Shown here in pieces: positions 33,425 through 41,389 of a DNA stretch of 64,000 nucleotides (the stretch's first letter is position 1; every line of letters starts with the position of its first letter). The notes under the pieces were generated by a model. The model was not told the origin of the DNA. It was given only the letters and a program-made list of their open reading frames with translations, and ran no database searches. The DNA comes from Streptomyces griseoflavus (GTDB taxonomy: Bacteria; Actinomycetota; Actinomycetes; Streptomycetales; Streptomycetaceae): NCBI RefSeq assembly GCF_014649995.1, contig NZ_BMUC01000001.1, positions 299,842-363,841 on the forward strand, in the 5' to 3' direction. A program made the translations under genes and the position numbers.

Positions 33425-36304
33425 TCAGTCCACGACCGCGTACGCCTCCACCGACCACAGCGAATAGCCGTACCGCGTCGCGCGCTTCTCGCCCTGGACG
33501 CGGACGTGCCGCACGTCCCGCTCGTCCATGCGGACGCTCTCCCGGCCGCCCCGGCCGTCGCGGACCTGAGCCGCCGTACGCCAGGTGCGGCCGTCCGCCG
33601 ACACCTCCACGCGGTACGCGGACGGATGGGCGTCCTGCCAGTGCAGCGCCACCTTCCCCAGCCGCACCGGGCGTCCGAGGTCCACCTGCCACCAGGCGTC
33701 GTCCCGCACCGGGGACGACCAGCGGGTCTCCGGGTCGCCGTCGTTCGCCGCCGAGGCGGGGAAGTCGGGTGTCTCGTCGGCCGAGGAGCCCGCCCGGCCG
33801 CCGCGGGCCAGGTCGGGGCCGCCGACGCGGGGAACGGCGTTCACCGTCAGCGCGCGGGTCGCGCCGCCGAAGCCGAGCCGGACCTCGTAGGAGCGGGCGG
33901 GCGTGCCCGGCTTCACGGTCACCTCGACCGGCACCTCCACCGGTGTACCGCGCGGAACGGTCAGGGCCTCCCGCGGAACGCGCACGTCGAGCTCCTTCGG
34001 GGCCTGGACGGTGAGCTTGCCGCGCACCTCGTCGGGACGCAGCGAGCCGAGGGTGGCCGTCAGCCTCCGGGTGCCTCCGATGTCGGCGTCCGCGCGGTCG
34101 CCGGGCAGTTCGACGGAGGCGGCGGGCGCGTCCGCGAACCACGGGACCAGGTGGCGCACCCGGGCGGGATCGGCGCCGGTGACCCGGACGCCGTCGACCG
34201 GCCGGCCGCCGGCCCGCAGCTCGGTGGCGCCCTCCTCGGCCAGCGCCCCGAGCCGGCGCCACCCCTCGCCCGGCACGCGCGCCTCCACGGCTCCCCGCGT
34301 GCCCGGCTCGGTGAGCACCGTCACGGTGTCGATCACGCGGGCGCGCGGCAGGTCGAGGGCGCGCTCGCCGCCGGACCGCGCGGACGGCTCGTGGTCGATC
34401 CCGGCCCAGCTCTCGTACGCCTTCCGCGCCCGGTCCAGGAAGGGGTCCAGTACGCCCTCGCCGACCGTCACGCCCGCCGAGGCGGCCGCCTCGCGCTGCT
34501 CGCCCAGCTTCCGGTACGCCGACCAGGCGGCGGCCGCGTCCCCGGCCCGCTGGGCGCGCAGCATGTCCAGCGCCGTCGTGCCGGCCTCGCCGTGACGGGC
34601 CAGCCCTTCGGACCACGGGGCGACCTCGGTGCCGAGCGCGGTGCCGGACAGCCGGCCCGGCAGGTCGCGCAGCGCGGTGAAGGCCGCGCGCAGCCGGACG
34701 GCGGCGTCGGGCTCCCGCGTGCCGTGCGCCGCCGGCCGGGTCCGCCAGAACTCCTCCAGCAGCGGCCGCAGATACGCCGACTCCGTGCCGCCCAGCACCG
34801 ACGAGGCGACGTTCCCGGCGAGCGCGGTCAGCGCCTGCTCGCGCCGGGCGTCACCGCCGGCGAGGTCGGCGATCGCCGCCCGCCAGGACTCCTGGGGCCG
34901 GTAACCGCGCGGGTTCCAGGCGAAGTCGGCGGCCGTGAACAGCGGGACGCGGGACGCCTCGGGCTGCGCCATCGCGTTGGCGAGCAGCGCCGCCGAACCG
35001 GCGGCCACGGCCGGCTCACGGCCCTGGTAGGGGCCGAGGAAGATCCGGCCCGGGGCGTAGTCGTTGACCGGGTAGTTGTCCATCGTCACCAGCGGATGCC
35101 CGAACGCCGCGCGGGCCTCGCCCAGTTGGCGGCCCGTGATGGTGCGCGGCACCACCCCGACCCCGGTCCACGCCACCTCGACGCCCGCGTCCAGCGCCTG
35201 TGCGAGGGAACGCCGGTAGGAGGTCGAGCCCTCCTCGTAGTACTCGGTCGGCATCAGCGACAGCGCGACGGAACCCGGATGGCGGTCCGCCAGGTGCCGG
35301 GCCACCGCGTTCGCCACGTGCGCCTGGGCGCGGGCCGCCGCCTCGGGCCCCGACCCGAACCGGTCGGCGTCCGCTCCGCAGTGCCACTCGCTGTAGCTGA
35401 CGTCCTGGAACTGGAGCTGGAAGGCGCGGAAGCCCAGCGCCCACATCGCGTCCAGTTTGCGGGTCAGCGCGCGCAGGTCCTGCTCCGAGGCGAAGCACAT
35501 CGCCTGCCCCGGCGCGACCGCCCAGCCCAGCGTGACGTGGTTGCCCCGCGCCCGCTCGGCCAGTTCCCGGAACTCCGCGCGCCGCTCGGCCGGGTACGGC
35601 TCCCGCCAGCGGGCCTGCCGCAGCAGGTCCTCGCCGGGCGCGTAGAGGTAGCGGTTCAGCTTGGTGCGGCCCATGAAGTCCAGCTGGCCCAGCCGCTGCC
35701 GGTGCGTCCACGGGGTGCCGTAGAAGCCCTCGGTGATGCCGCGCACGGCGGTGCCCGGCCAGTCGCGCACCACGACGGCGCCGATCGTGCCGTCCGGGCG
35801 CAGCAGTTGCCGCAGGGTCTGCACGGCGTGGAACTGGCCGGCGCCGTCCGCCCCGGTCAACGAGACGGCCCCGCGCCCCGTGTTCAGCGTGTAGCCGCCG
35901 GACGGCAGGGCGCGCCGGGGGTCGTTCGAGGCGCGCTCCGTCCCCACCCGCACCACGAGCGCCCCCTCGGGCACCGGTGTGCCGGGAGCGGTGAACCGGC
36001 GCGCCCCGGCCTGCCGCAACAGCTCCCGCAGCGCCTCGACGGCGTGGGGATCGGCGGTCCCGTCCGCGATCAGGGCGACCTCGCCGGTCACCTCGACCGG
36101 TGCGCCGTTCGCGCGCAGGGAGTGGGGGCGCGGCCACACGGACGGCTCCGCGGCCCCCACCGGATCGGCGGTGGGCGACGCGGTCGTCCCGGGCACGGGC
36201 GGCGCCGCCACGGCGGCCGGCGCGGTCCCCAGCGTTCCGGCGAGGACGGCGAACGCGAGGGCGGCCCTCCTGGTGTTCGCCGTCCTCCCACGCCGCAGCT
36301 GCAC
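33425..36304 (-). CDS. Secreted GH84-type beta-N-acetylglucosaminidase-domain protein with CBM32-like end
   Basis: 959 residues from GTG 36304, which has AGGAGGGG just upstream. Signal peptide with Arg-rich start and cleavage near AAPPVP (about 34); an N-terminal GH20b-like domain (about 50-165); the catalytic barrel beginning RGITEGFYGTPW (about 175); helical linker; C-terminal F5/8-type C (CBM32) domain with DDAWWQVDLGRPVRLGKVAL. Family members remove GlcNAc from glycans or glycoproteins. At the position of the catalytic Asp pair this protein has Gln-Asp (FQDVSY, about 299-300). Terminal transcription runs towards padR. Its substrate may be mucin-like or plant/fungal glycan; not determined. 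Confidence 0.85.
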   Translation of the reverse strand: MQLRRGRTANTRRAALAFAVLAGTLGTAPAAVAAPPVPGTTASPTADPVGAAEPSVWPRPHSLRANGAPVEVTGEVALIADGTADPHAVEALRELLRQAGARRFTAPGTPVPEGALVVRVGTERASNDPRRALPSGGYTLNTGRGAVSLTGADGAGQFHAVQTLRQLLRPDGTIGAVVVRDWPGTAVRGITEGFYGTPWTHRQRLGQLDFMGRTKLNRYLYAPGEDLLRQARWREPYPAERRAEFRELAERARGNHVTLGWAVAPGQAMCFASEQDLRALTRKLDAMWALGFRAFQLQFQDVSYSEWHCGADADRFGSGPEAAARAQAHVANAVARHLADRHPGSVALSLMPTEYYEEGSTSYRRSLAQALDAGVEVAWTGVGVVPRTITGRQLGEARAAFGHPLVTMDNYPVNDYAPGRIFLGPYQGREPAVAAGSAALLANAMAQPEASRVPLFTAADFAWNPRGYRPQESWRAAIADLAGGDARREQALTALAGNVASSVLGGTESAYLRPLLEEFWRTRPAAHGTREPDAAVRLRAAFTALRDLPGRLSGTALGTEVAPWSEGLARHGEAGTTALDMLRAQRAGDAAAAWSAYRKLGEQREAAASAGVTVGEGVLDPFLDRARKAYESWAGIDHEPSARSGGERALDLPRARVIDTVTVLTEPGTRGAVEARVPGEGWRRLGALAEEGATELRAGGRPVDGVRVTGADPARVRHLVPWFADAPAASVELPGDRADADIGGTRRLTATLGSLRPDEVRGKLTVQAPKELDVRVPREALTVPRGTPVEVPVEVTVKPGTPARSYEVRLGFGGATRALTVNAVPRVGGPDLARGGRAGSSADETPDFPASAANDGDPETRWSSPVRDDAWWQVDLGRPVRLGKVALHWQDAHPSAYRVEVSADGRTWRTAAQVRDGRGGRESVRMDERDVRHVRVQGEKRATRYGYSLWSVEAYAVVD

Positions 36305-36615
36305 GGGCCCCTCCTGGTCGCTCGGGTGGTCCGAACGGTCCGGCGGCCGAACGGCCGTGTCCATTCCGTTACCGAGAAACCCGAGCCCACCACCTCGGCG
36401 GTGAACGTGTCAATGAGAGTGGACGTTGTGGCGCGTTTGTCCCACCGTGGAAGGAGGGCAGGAGAACAGAATGTGAGCAGAAACACATGGAAAGACTTTG
36501 TGCGTCTGGCATCGCGCCCGCTGGGTAGGGCTGCGTGATAACCCGCACGACACGCACGAGCCGCATCCCGCACGTCCGCGTGATCCGCGGACCGTGCTCG
36601 ACGAGGAGACGATCT

Positions 36616-36891
36616 GTGACCGCACCGGCATACGTTCCTTCCCCGGCCCTGTCCAAACCCGTGGCGGAGACCTCCGCCGACGACCTCCACCTCTGCGTCC
36701 TCAGCGCGGAGGGCCCCTGCACCGAACTGCCGCTGACCAGCGAACCCCCGCTGCCGGACGCCGAACCGCTCACCAGCGAACCGCCGCTCGCCGAAGCCGC
36801 CCCCCTGACCAGCGAGTCCGACACCTGGATGGACTCCTCCGACGCCTCCGGACTCGACTCCTTCCCGGCCCAGTACCGCCCGGGACCCTAG
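36616..36891 (+). CDS. Small acidic repeat-containing protein coupled to malQ
   Basis: 91 residues from GTG 36616, with GAGGAG seven bases upstream. It has one clear feature: an imperfect 12-residue repeat, PLTSEPPLPDAE, PLTSEPPLAEAA, PLTSESD, at about 48-80, preceded by a segment with two Cys (LCVLSAEGPC). Strongly acidic, Pro/Ser/Thr-rich, no signal peptide or membrane segment. The stop is one base before the malQ GTG, so translation of malQ probably depends on it. I do not recognise the family. It could be a leader-type peptide or a small regulator; the size, acidic repeats and Cys pair also resemble a RiPP precursor, but no modifying enzyme is adjacent. Confidence 0.68.
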   Translation: MTAPAYVPSPALSKPVAETSADDLHLCVLSAEGPCTELPLTSEPPLPDAEPLTSEPPLAEAAPLTSESDTWMDSSDASGLDSFPAQYRPGP

Positions 36892-36892
36892 G

Positions 36893-38959
36893 GTGACCGC
36901 GCCACGGCCGGCCGAGCCCCCTTCCGCGGACCTGTCCCGGCTCGCCGCCCTGCACGGCGTCGCCACCTCCTACAGCCCCTCACCGGACCGCACGGTCACG
37001 GCCTCCGCCACCGCCGTCACCCTCGCGCTGGCCGCCCTCGGCGTGGACACGGCGGGCCCGGACGCCGTCCGTGCCGCCCTCACCGCCCGCGAACGCGAAC
37101 GGGACGCACGGCTGCTGCCCCCCACCGTGGTCGCCTGGGGCACCGACACCCCGGCCGCCCTCGCCGCGCTGCCCGACGGCACCCGGATCGGCGTGCGCAC
37201 CGAGCAGGGCGAGACCGTGGCCTCCGCCCGGCACCTCCCGCCCGGCGTGCACGACCTGACCGCCACCGCGCCCGACGGCCGCACCGCCCGCGCCCACCTG
37301 ATCGTCGCCCCGCCCCGGCTGCCCGCGCCGCGGGGGCGCTCGTACGGCCTCCTGGTGCAGCTCTACTCCCTCCTCTCGCGCCGCTCCTGGGGCATGGGCG
37401 ACCTCGCCGACCTCGGGGAACTCGCCGGCTGGGCCGGACGCACCCTCGGCGCCGGATTCGTGCAGGTCAACCCGCTGCACGCGGCCGTCCCCGGCCCGCC
37501 GACCGACCCCTCCCCCTACCGCCCCTCCTCCCGCCGCTTCCCCGACCCCGTCCACCTGAGGATCGAGGACGTCCCCGAGTTCGCCTACGTCGCCGACCGC
37601 GACCGCGTCCGCGCCCTGCTGGAGCGGGCGGCCCGGCTGCGCGAGGCGGTGCTGGACAAGGGCGCGCTGATCGACCGGGACGCCGTCTGGGACGCCAAGC
37701 GGGAGGCCCTGGAACTGGTCCACGAGGTTCCGCTCGGCCCCGGCCGGCAGGCCGCCTACGCCGACTTCCGCACCGCACAGGGGCAGGACCTCGAGGACCA
37801 CGCCACCTGGTACGCCCTCGCCGAGGTCCACGGCGCCGACTGGCACCGCTGGCCCGCCGAGCTGCGCGACCCCCGCTCGCCCGGCACCGCCCGTGCCCGC
37901 CGGGAACTGGCCGGCCGCGTCGACTTCCACTCCCGCCTCGTCTGGCTCACCGACGCCCAGCTCACCGCCGCCCAGCGCACCGCGCGCGAGGCCGGGATGC
38001 CGGTCGGGATCGTCCACGACCTCGCCGTCGGCGTCCACCCCGCCGGCGCCGACGCCTGGGCGCAGCAGGACCACTTCGCGGCCGGCATGTCCGTCGGCGC
38101 GCCCCCGGACGCCTTCAACGCGCGCGGCCAGGACTGGGGCCTGCCGCCCTGGCGCCCCGACCGCCTCGCCGCCTCCGGGTACGCCCCCTTCCGCGCGCTG
38201 CTCCGGGCGCTCTTCCGGTACGCGGGCGCGTTGCGCATCGACCACGTGATGGGCCTGTTCCGGCTCTGGTGGGTCCCCGAGGGCCACCCGCCCACGGAGG
38301 GCACCTACATCCGCTACGACGCCGAGGCGATGCTCGCCGTGCTGGTCCTGGAGGCCTCACGGGCCGGATCGGTGGTGATCGGCGAGGACCTGGGGACCGT
38401 GGAGCCGGGCGTGCGCGAGGCGCTGCGCGAGCGCGGGGTGTACGGCACCTCGGTGCTGTGGTTCGAACGGGACTGGGAGGGCGACCGCCGCCCGCTGCCG
38501 CCGGACACCTGGCGCGCCGACTGCCTGGCGACCGCCACCACCCACGACCTGCCGCCGACGGCGGCGCGGCTCGGTGGCGATCACGTGGAGCTCCGGGACA
38601 GCCTGGGGCTGCTCACCCGCCCCCTGGAGGTGGAGCGCGCGGAAGCGGCGGCGGACGTGGACGAGTGGCGGGAGCTGCTGGGCCGGCTGGGGCTGCTGCG
38701 GGGGGCCTCGGGGGAGGAGGCGGAGATCCGGGCCGTGCACCGGTACCTGCTGCGCACCCCTGCCCGGATGATCGGCGTATGGCTCCCGGACGGCGTCGGC
38801 GACCGCCGCCCGCAGAACCTTCCGGGCACGTGGGACCAGTACCCGAACTGGCGCCTGCCGATCGCGGACGCGGAGGGCCGCCCGGTGACGCTGGAGGACC
38901 TGACCGCATCGCCGAGGGTCCGGGCCCTGCTGACCTCACTGACCGACCCCGCCCCGTGA
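36893..38959 (+). CDS. malQ: 4-alpha-glucanotransferase (amylomaltase)
   Basis: 688 residues, GH77. It transfers alpha-1,4-glucan segments and releases glucose during maltodextrin or glycogen use in the cytosol. Catalytic residues are in RIDHVMGLFRLWWVPEG (nucleophile Asp), IGEDLGTVEP (acid/base Glu) and TTHDLPPTAARLGGDH (third Asp). The N-terminal 140 residues are the extra beta domain of the longer bacterial MalQ type. GTG 36893 lies one base after the stop of the small repeat protein and has no separate ribosome site, which indicates coupling. No other maltose gene is in the window. Confidence 0.93.
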   Translation: MTAPRPAEPPSADLSRLAALHGVATSYSPSPDRTVTASATAVTLALAALGVDTAGPDAVRAALTARERERDARLLPPTVVAWGTDTPAALAALPDGTRIGVRTEQGETVASARHLPPGVHDLTATAPDGRTARAHLIVAPPRLPAPRGRSYGLLVQLYSLLSRRSWGMGDLADLGELAGWAGRTLGAGFVQVNPLHAAVPGPPTDPSPYRPSSRRFPDPVHLRIEDVPEFAYVADRDRVRALLERAARLREAVLDKGALIDRDAVWDAKREALELVHEVPLGPGRQAAYADFRTAQGQDLEDHATWYALAEVHGADWHRWPAELRDPRSPGTARARRELAGRVDFHSRLVWLTDAQLTAAQRTAREAGMPVGIVHDLAVGVHPAGADAWAQQDHFAAGMSVGAPPDAFNARGQDWGLPPWRPDRLAASGYAPFRALLRALFRYAGALRIDHVMGLFRLWWVPEGHPPTEGTYIRYDAEAMLAVLVLEASRAGSVVIGEDLGTVEPGVREALRERGVYGTSVLWFERDWEGDRRPLPPDTWRADCLATATTHDLPPTAARLGGDHVELRDSLGLLTRPLEVERAEAAADVDEWRELLGRLGLLRGASGEEAEIRAVHRYLLRTPARMIGVWLPDGVGDRRPQNLPGTWDQYPNWRLPIADAEGRPVTLEDLTASPRVRALLTSLTDPAP

Positions 38960-39023
38960 CGGCCCGCCCCGGGACACCGCCCCCTTACGGCACCCCGGCC
39001 GCGCGCGCCTGAACCGCGTTCGA

Positions 39024-39029
39024 TACGTT
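39024..39029 (+). promoter_or_regulatory. Candidate -10 box for a leaderless membrane-protein mRNA
   Basis: TACGTT fits TANNNT and ends seven bases before GTG 39037. GGGGAG is one base from the GTG, too close for ribosome binding, so a transcript beginning at the GTG is likely. Confidence 0.4.
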
Positions 39030-39036
39030 GGGGAGC

Positions 39037-39312
39037 GTGGACAAGAAGAACGCCCTGCGCGCCGGCGCCCTGGCAGCCGGTACGACGCTGATGATGCTGC
39101 TCATGACGTCCCCCGCGCTCGCGCTCACCCGCGACGACGGCGACGACCCCGGCACGGGCCTGAGCGTCGTCGAGACGCTGGGCCTCTATGTCCTGGCCCC
39201 GATCGCGCTCTTCGTGATCATCGCCGGGCTGGTGATGGTCGGCGACAAGTCGCACAAGAAGAAGGACGTCACCAGCTCCAACATCAGCACGAAGGCCGAA
39301 GCCAAGGCCTGA
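39037..39312 (+). CDS. Small membrane protein, conserved hypothetical
   Basis: 91 residues from GTG 39037. First hydrophobic segment at about 9-29 (could be an uncleaved signal), an Asp-rich short loop (TRDDGDDPG), a second segment at about 46-67 (LYVLAPIALFVIIAGLVMVG), and a Lys/Ser-rich cytosolic tail. Two-segment hairpin topology with both ends inside fits. No function is known to me. It stands alone between malQ and the marR gene, with its own terminator. A TTG at 39028 is a possible alternative start. Confidence 0.75.
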   Translation: MDKKNALRAGALAAGTTLMMLLMTSPALALTRDDGDDPGTGLSVVETLGLYVLAPIALFVIIAGLVMVGDKSHKKKDVTSSNISTKAEAKA

Positions 39313-39337
39313 CCCGGAGCACCCCACGCACGTCCCG

Positions 39338-39375
39338 AGGGCGCCGGCACCGCGACGAGCGGACGCCGGCGCCCT
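39338..39375 (+). terminator. Terminator after the small membrane protein gene
   Basis: AGGGCGCCGGC (39338-39348) pairs perfectly with GCCGGCGCCCT (39365-39375) around a 16-base loop, followed by TT. It is between convergent genes and could also serve the marR gene. Confidence 0.7.
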
Positions 39376-39418
39376 TCGCGCTGTCGCCGCGAGGGGCACC
39401 GGGCCCGCCTTCGCGTCC

Positions 39419-39931
39419 CTACCGTTCGCTCGCGAGCAGCAACTCCCGCAGCAGCGCGGACAACTGCCCCGCCCGCTCCCCGCCGAGCGCCGCCAGCGCC
39501 TCCGTCTGCTCGGCGAGCCCCGCGCCGACCGCCCGGTCGATCAGTTCCAGCCCCTCCCCGGTGAGCGTCACCTGCAGCCCGCGCCGGTCGTGCGGGTCGG
39601 GGGAGCGGCGCAGCAGACCCGCCCGCTCCAGCTTGTCGAGGCGCCCCGTCATCCCGCCCGTGGTCAGCATCAGCGTGGCCGAGAGCTGCCGCGGGGAGAG
39701 GGTGTAGGGCTCCCCGGCCCGCCGCAGGGTGGCCAGCACGTCGAACTCCCCGCGTGAGATGCCGTACCGGCCGTACGCCTGCTCCATCCGGTCGCCCATG
39801 GCGCGCGCGAGCCGGAAGACGCGCCCGAAGACCTCCATGCCGGCCGTGTCCAGATCGGGCCTCACCCGTGCCCACTGCTCGATGATCGCGTCGACGGGAT
39901 CCTTGGGGCGCGGCTCCTGGGATGTGCTCAT
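39419..39931 (-). CDS. MarR-family transcriptional regulator
   Basis: 170 residues from ATG 39931. The winged helix is in YGISRGEFDVLATLRRAGEP (first part) and the recognition helix region SPRQLSATLMLTTGGMTGRL, followed by the wing DPHDRRGLQVTLT and a C-terminal dimer helix. MarR proteins repress adjacent efflux genes and release DNA on ligand binding. It is divergent from the EamA transporter gene, and the shared spacer carries strong repeats. No clear ribosome site precedes the ATG. Confidence 0.9.
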   Translation of the reverse strand: MSTSQEPRPKDPVDAIIEQWARVRPDLDTAGMEVFGRVFRLARAMGDRMEQAYGRYGISRGEFDVLATLRRAGEPYTLSPRQLSATLMLTTGGMTGRLDKLERAGLLRRSPDPHDRRGLQVTLTGEGLELIDRAVGAGLAEQTEALAALGGERAGQLSALLRELLLASER

Positions 39932-39969
39932 GGCGAGGAGTATCCGCGCCCGTAGGGTCACCCGCAAGA

Positions 39970-40008
39970 AAGTAGCTCGACTATAAGTAGCTTGTGAGTA
40001 AGCTACTT
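39970..40008. promoter_or_regulatory. MarR operator in the marR/eamA spacer
   Basis: AAGTAGCTT (39985-39993) and AAGCTACTT (40000-40008) are perfect 9-bp inverted arms separated by six bases. A third copy, AAGTAGCTC, lies at 39970-39978 in direct orientation, 15 bases from the first arm. Placement between divergent regulator and transporter genes is the classical MarR arrangement. Confidence 0.8.
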
Positions 40009-40035
40009 CCGTCGACCTACTTGGAAGGGCTGTCC

Positions 40036-41133
40036 ATGTCCCAGCGCCATGCCCCCTCCCGCGCGGCTCTCACCGCCCTCACCGCCCTCGCCCCCGTCTC
40101 CTGGGGCACCACCTACGCCGTGACCACGGAGTTCCTCCCGCCCGACCGCCCCCTGTTCACCGGCCTGATGCGCGCCCTGCCGGCCGGACTGGTCCTGCTG
40201 GCCCTCGTCCGCGTGCTGCCGCGCGGCGCCTGGTGGTGGAAGGCGGTGGTGCTCGGCGCGCTGAACATCGGCGCTTTCTTCCCGCTGCTGTTCCTCTCCG
40301 CGTACCGGCTGCCCGGCGGCATGGCGGCGGTCGTGGGCTCGGCGGGCCCCCTGCTCGTGGTCGCCCTCTCGGCCCTGCTGCTCGGGCAGCGCCCGACGGT
40401 CCGCAGCGTCCTCACCGGGATCGTGGCCGCGTTCGGCGTCAGCCTGGTCGTCCTCAAGGCGGCCGGGGCGCTGGACCTGATCGGCGTACTCGCCGCGCTC
40501 GCCGCCACCGCGTCCATGTCCGCGGGCACCGTGCTCACCCAGCGCTGGGGCCGCCCCGAAGGCGTGGGCCCCCTGGCCCTCACCGGCTGGCAGCTCACCG
40601 CGGGCGGCCTGCTGATCGCCCCGCTCGCCCTGCTGGCCGAGGGTGCCCCGCCGGCCCTGGACGCCCCGGCGGCCGGGGGCTACCTGTATCTCGCCCTGGC
40701 GAACACGGCCATCGCGTACTGGCTCTGGTTCCGCGGCATCGGCCGGCTCACCGCCACCCAGGTCACCTTCCTCGGGCCGCTCTCCCCGCTGACGGCGGCG
40801 GTGATCGGCTGGGCGGCCCTCGGGGAGGCGCTGACGCCGCTCCAGCTGACCGGCATGGCCCTGGCGTTCGGCGCGACGATCGCGGGGCAGATCACCCGGC
40901 GGCCCGGTCCGGACCGTACGCAGGCACGGACGCCCGCGCCTCCCGGCGGCCCCGTCGGCCACCAGGCGCACACCTGCGTGCCGTCCCGGCCGCCCGCCCC
41001 GTCGGACGCCGCGCCCCGGTCCGTCGTCCCGGCGGACCGGCCCGGAGTCCCGGAGGGCGGGACTCATGCCGGCGGACCGAGCCCGGCGAGGTGGCGCAGG
41101 GTGCCCGCGCGCCGTTCGAGCCACGCGGGGTGA
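40036..41133 (+). CDS. EamA/DMT-family efflux transporter
   Basis: 365 residues from ATG 40036, with GGAAGGG seven bases upstream. Ten membrane segments in two EamA repeats, the second starting near GVLAALAATASMSAGTVLTQ. Members export amino acids, metabolites or drugs. Probably repressed by the divergent MarR protein. The transporter fold ends near residue 293 (GATIAGQITRRPG), and about 70 Pro/Arg/Ser-rich residues without membrane character follow, much longer than usual for the family; this may be a read-on after a lost stop. Confidence 0.85.
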   Translation: MSQRHAPSRAALTALTALAPVSWGTTYAVTTEFLPPDRPLFTGLMRALPAGLVLLALVRVLPRGAWWWKAVVLGALNIGAFFPLLFLSAYRLPGGMAAVVGSAGPLLVVALSALLLGQRPTVRSVLTGIVAAFGVSLVVLKAAGALDLIGVLAALAATASMSAGTVLTQRWGRPEGVGPLALTGWQLTAGGLLIAPLALLAEGAPPALDAPAAGGYLYLALANTAIAYWLWFRGIGRLTATQVTFLGPLSPLTAAVIGWAALGEALTPLQLTGMALAFGATIAGQITRRPGPDRTQARTPAPPGGPVGHQAHTCVPSRPPAPSDAAPRSVVPADRPGVPEGGTHAGGPSPARWRRVPARRSSHAG

Positions 41134-41195
41134 AAGTGGCGCAATCAGCCATTGCCGCGTCCCGTGACGGCGCGCAGCCTGGAGGACACAGGGTG

Positions 41196-41209
41196 CGGGA
41201 GCGCTCCCA
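41196..41209. promoter_or_regulatory. CebR-like operator upstream of the CBM2 sugar dehydrogenase
   Basis: CGGGAGCGCTCCCA matches 13 of 14 positions of the known CebR site TGGGAGCGCTCCCA, which controls cello-oligosaccharide-inducible genes in Streptomyces. GGGAGCGCTCCC is a perfect 12-base palindrome. It lies about 180 bases upstream of a gene whose product ends in a cellulose-binding module. Confidence 0.7.
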
Positions 41210-41389
41210 CGCCGCGCCACGCCACGCCGCGCCGCGCGGCACGGAAGGCGGCGAGCCGGCGCCCGGAACGTCCCCGCCCCGGAAGCGCGGAAGCGCCCGA
41301 AGCAGCACCCGCACCGAGCACCACGGCACGGAAACACCACAGCACCGGGGCACCACCGCCTTGCACGCGTCCTCGTTCCTGGAGCCGAC

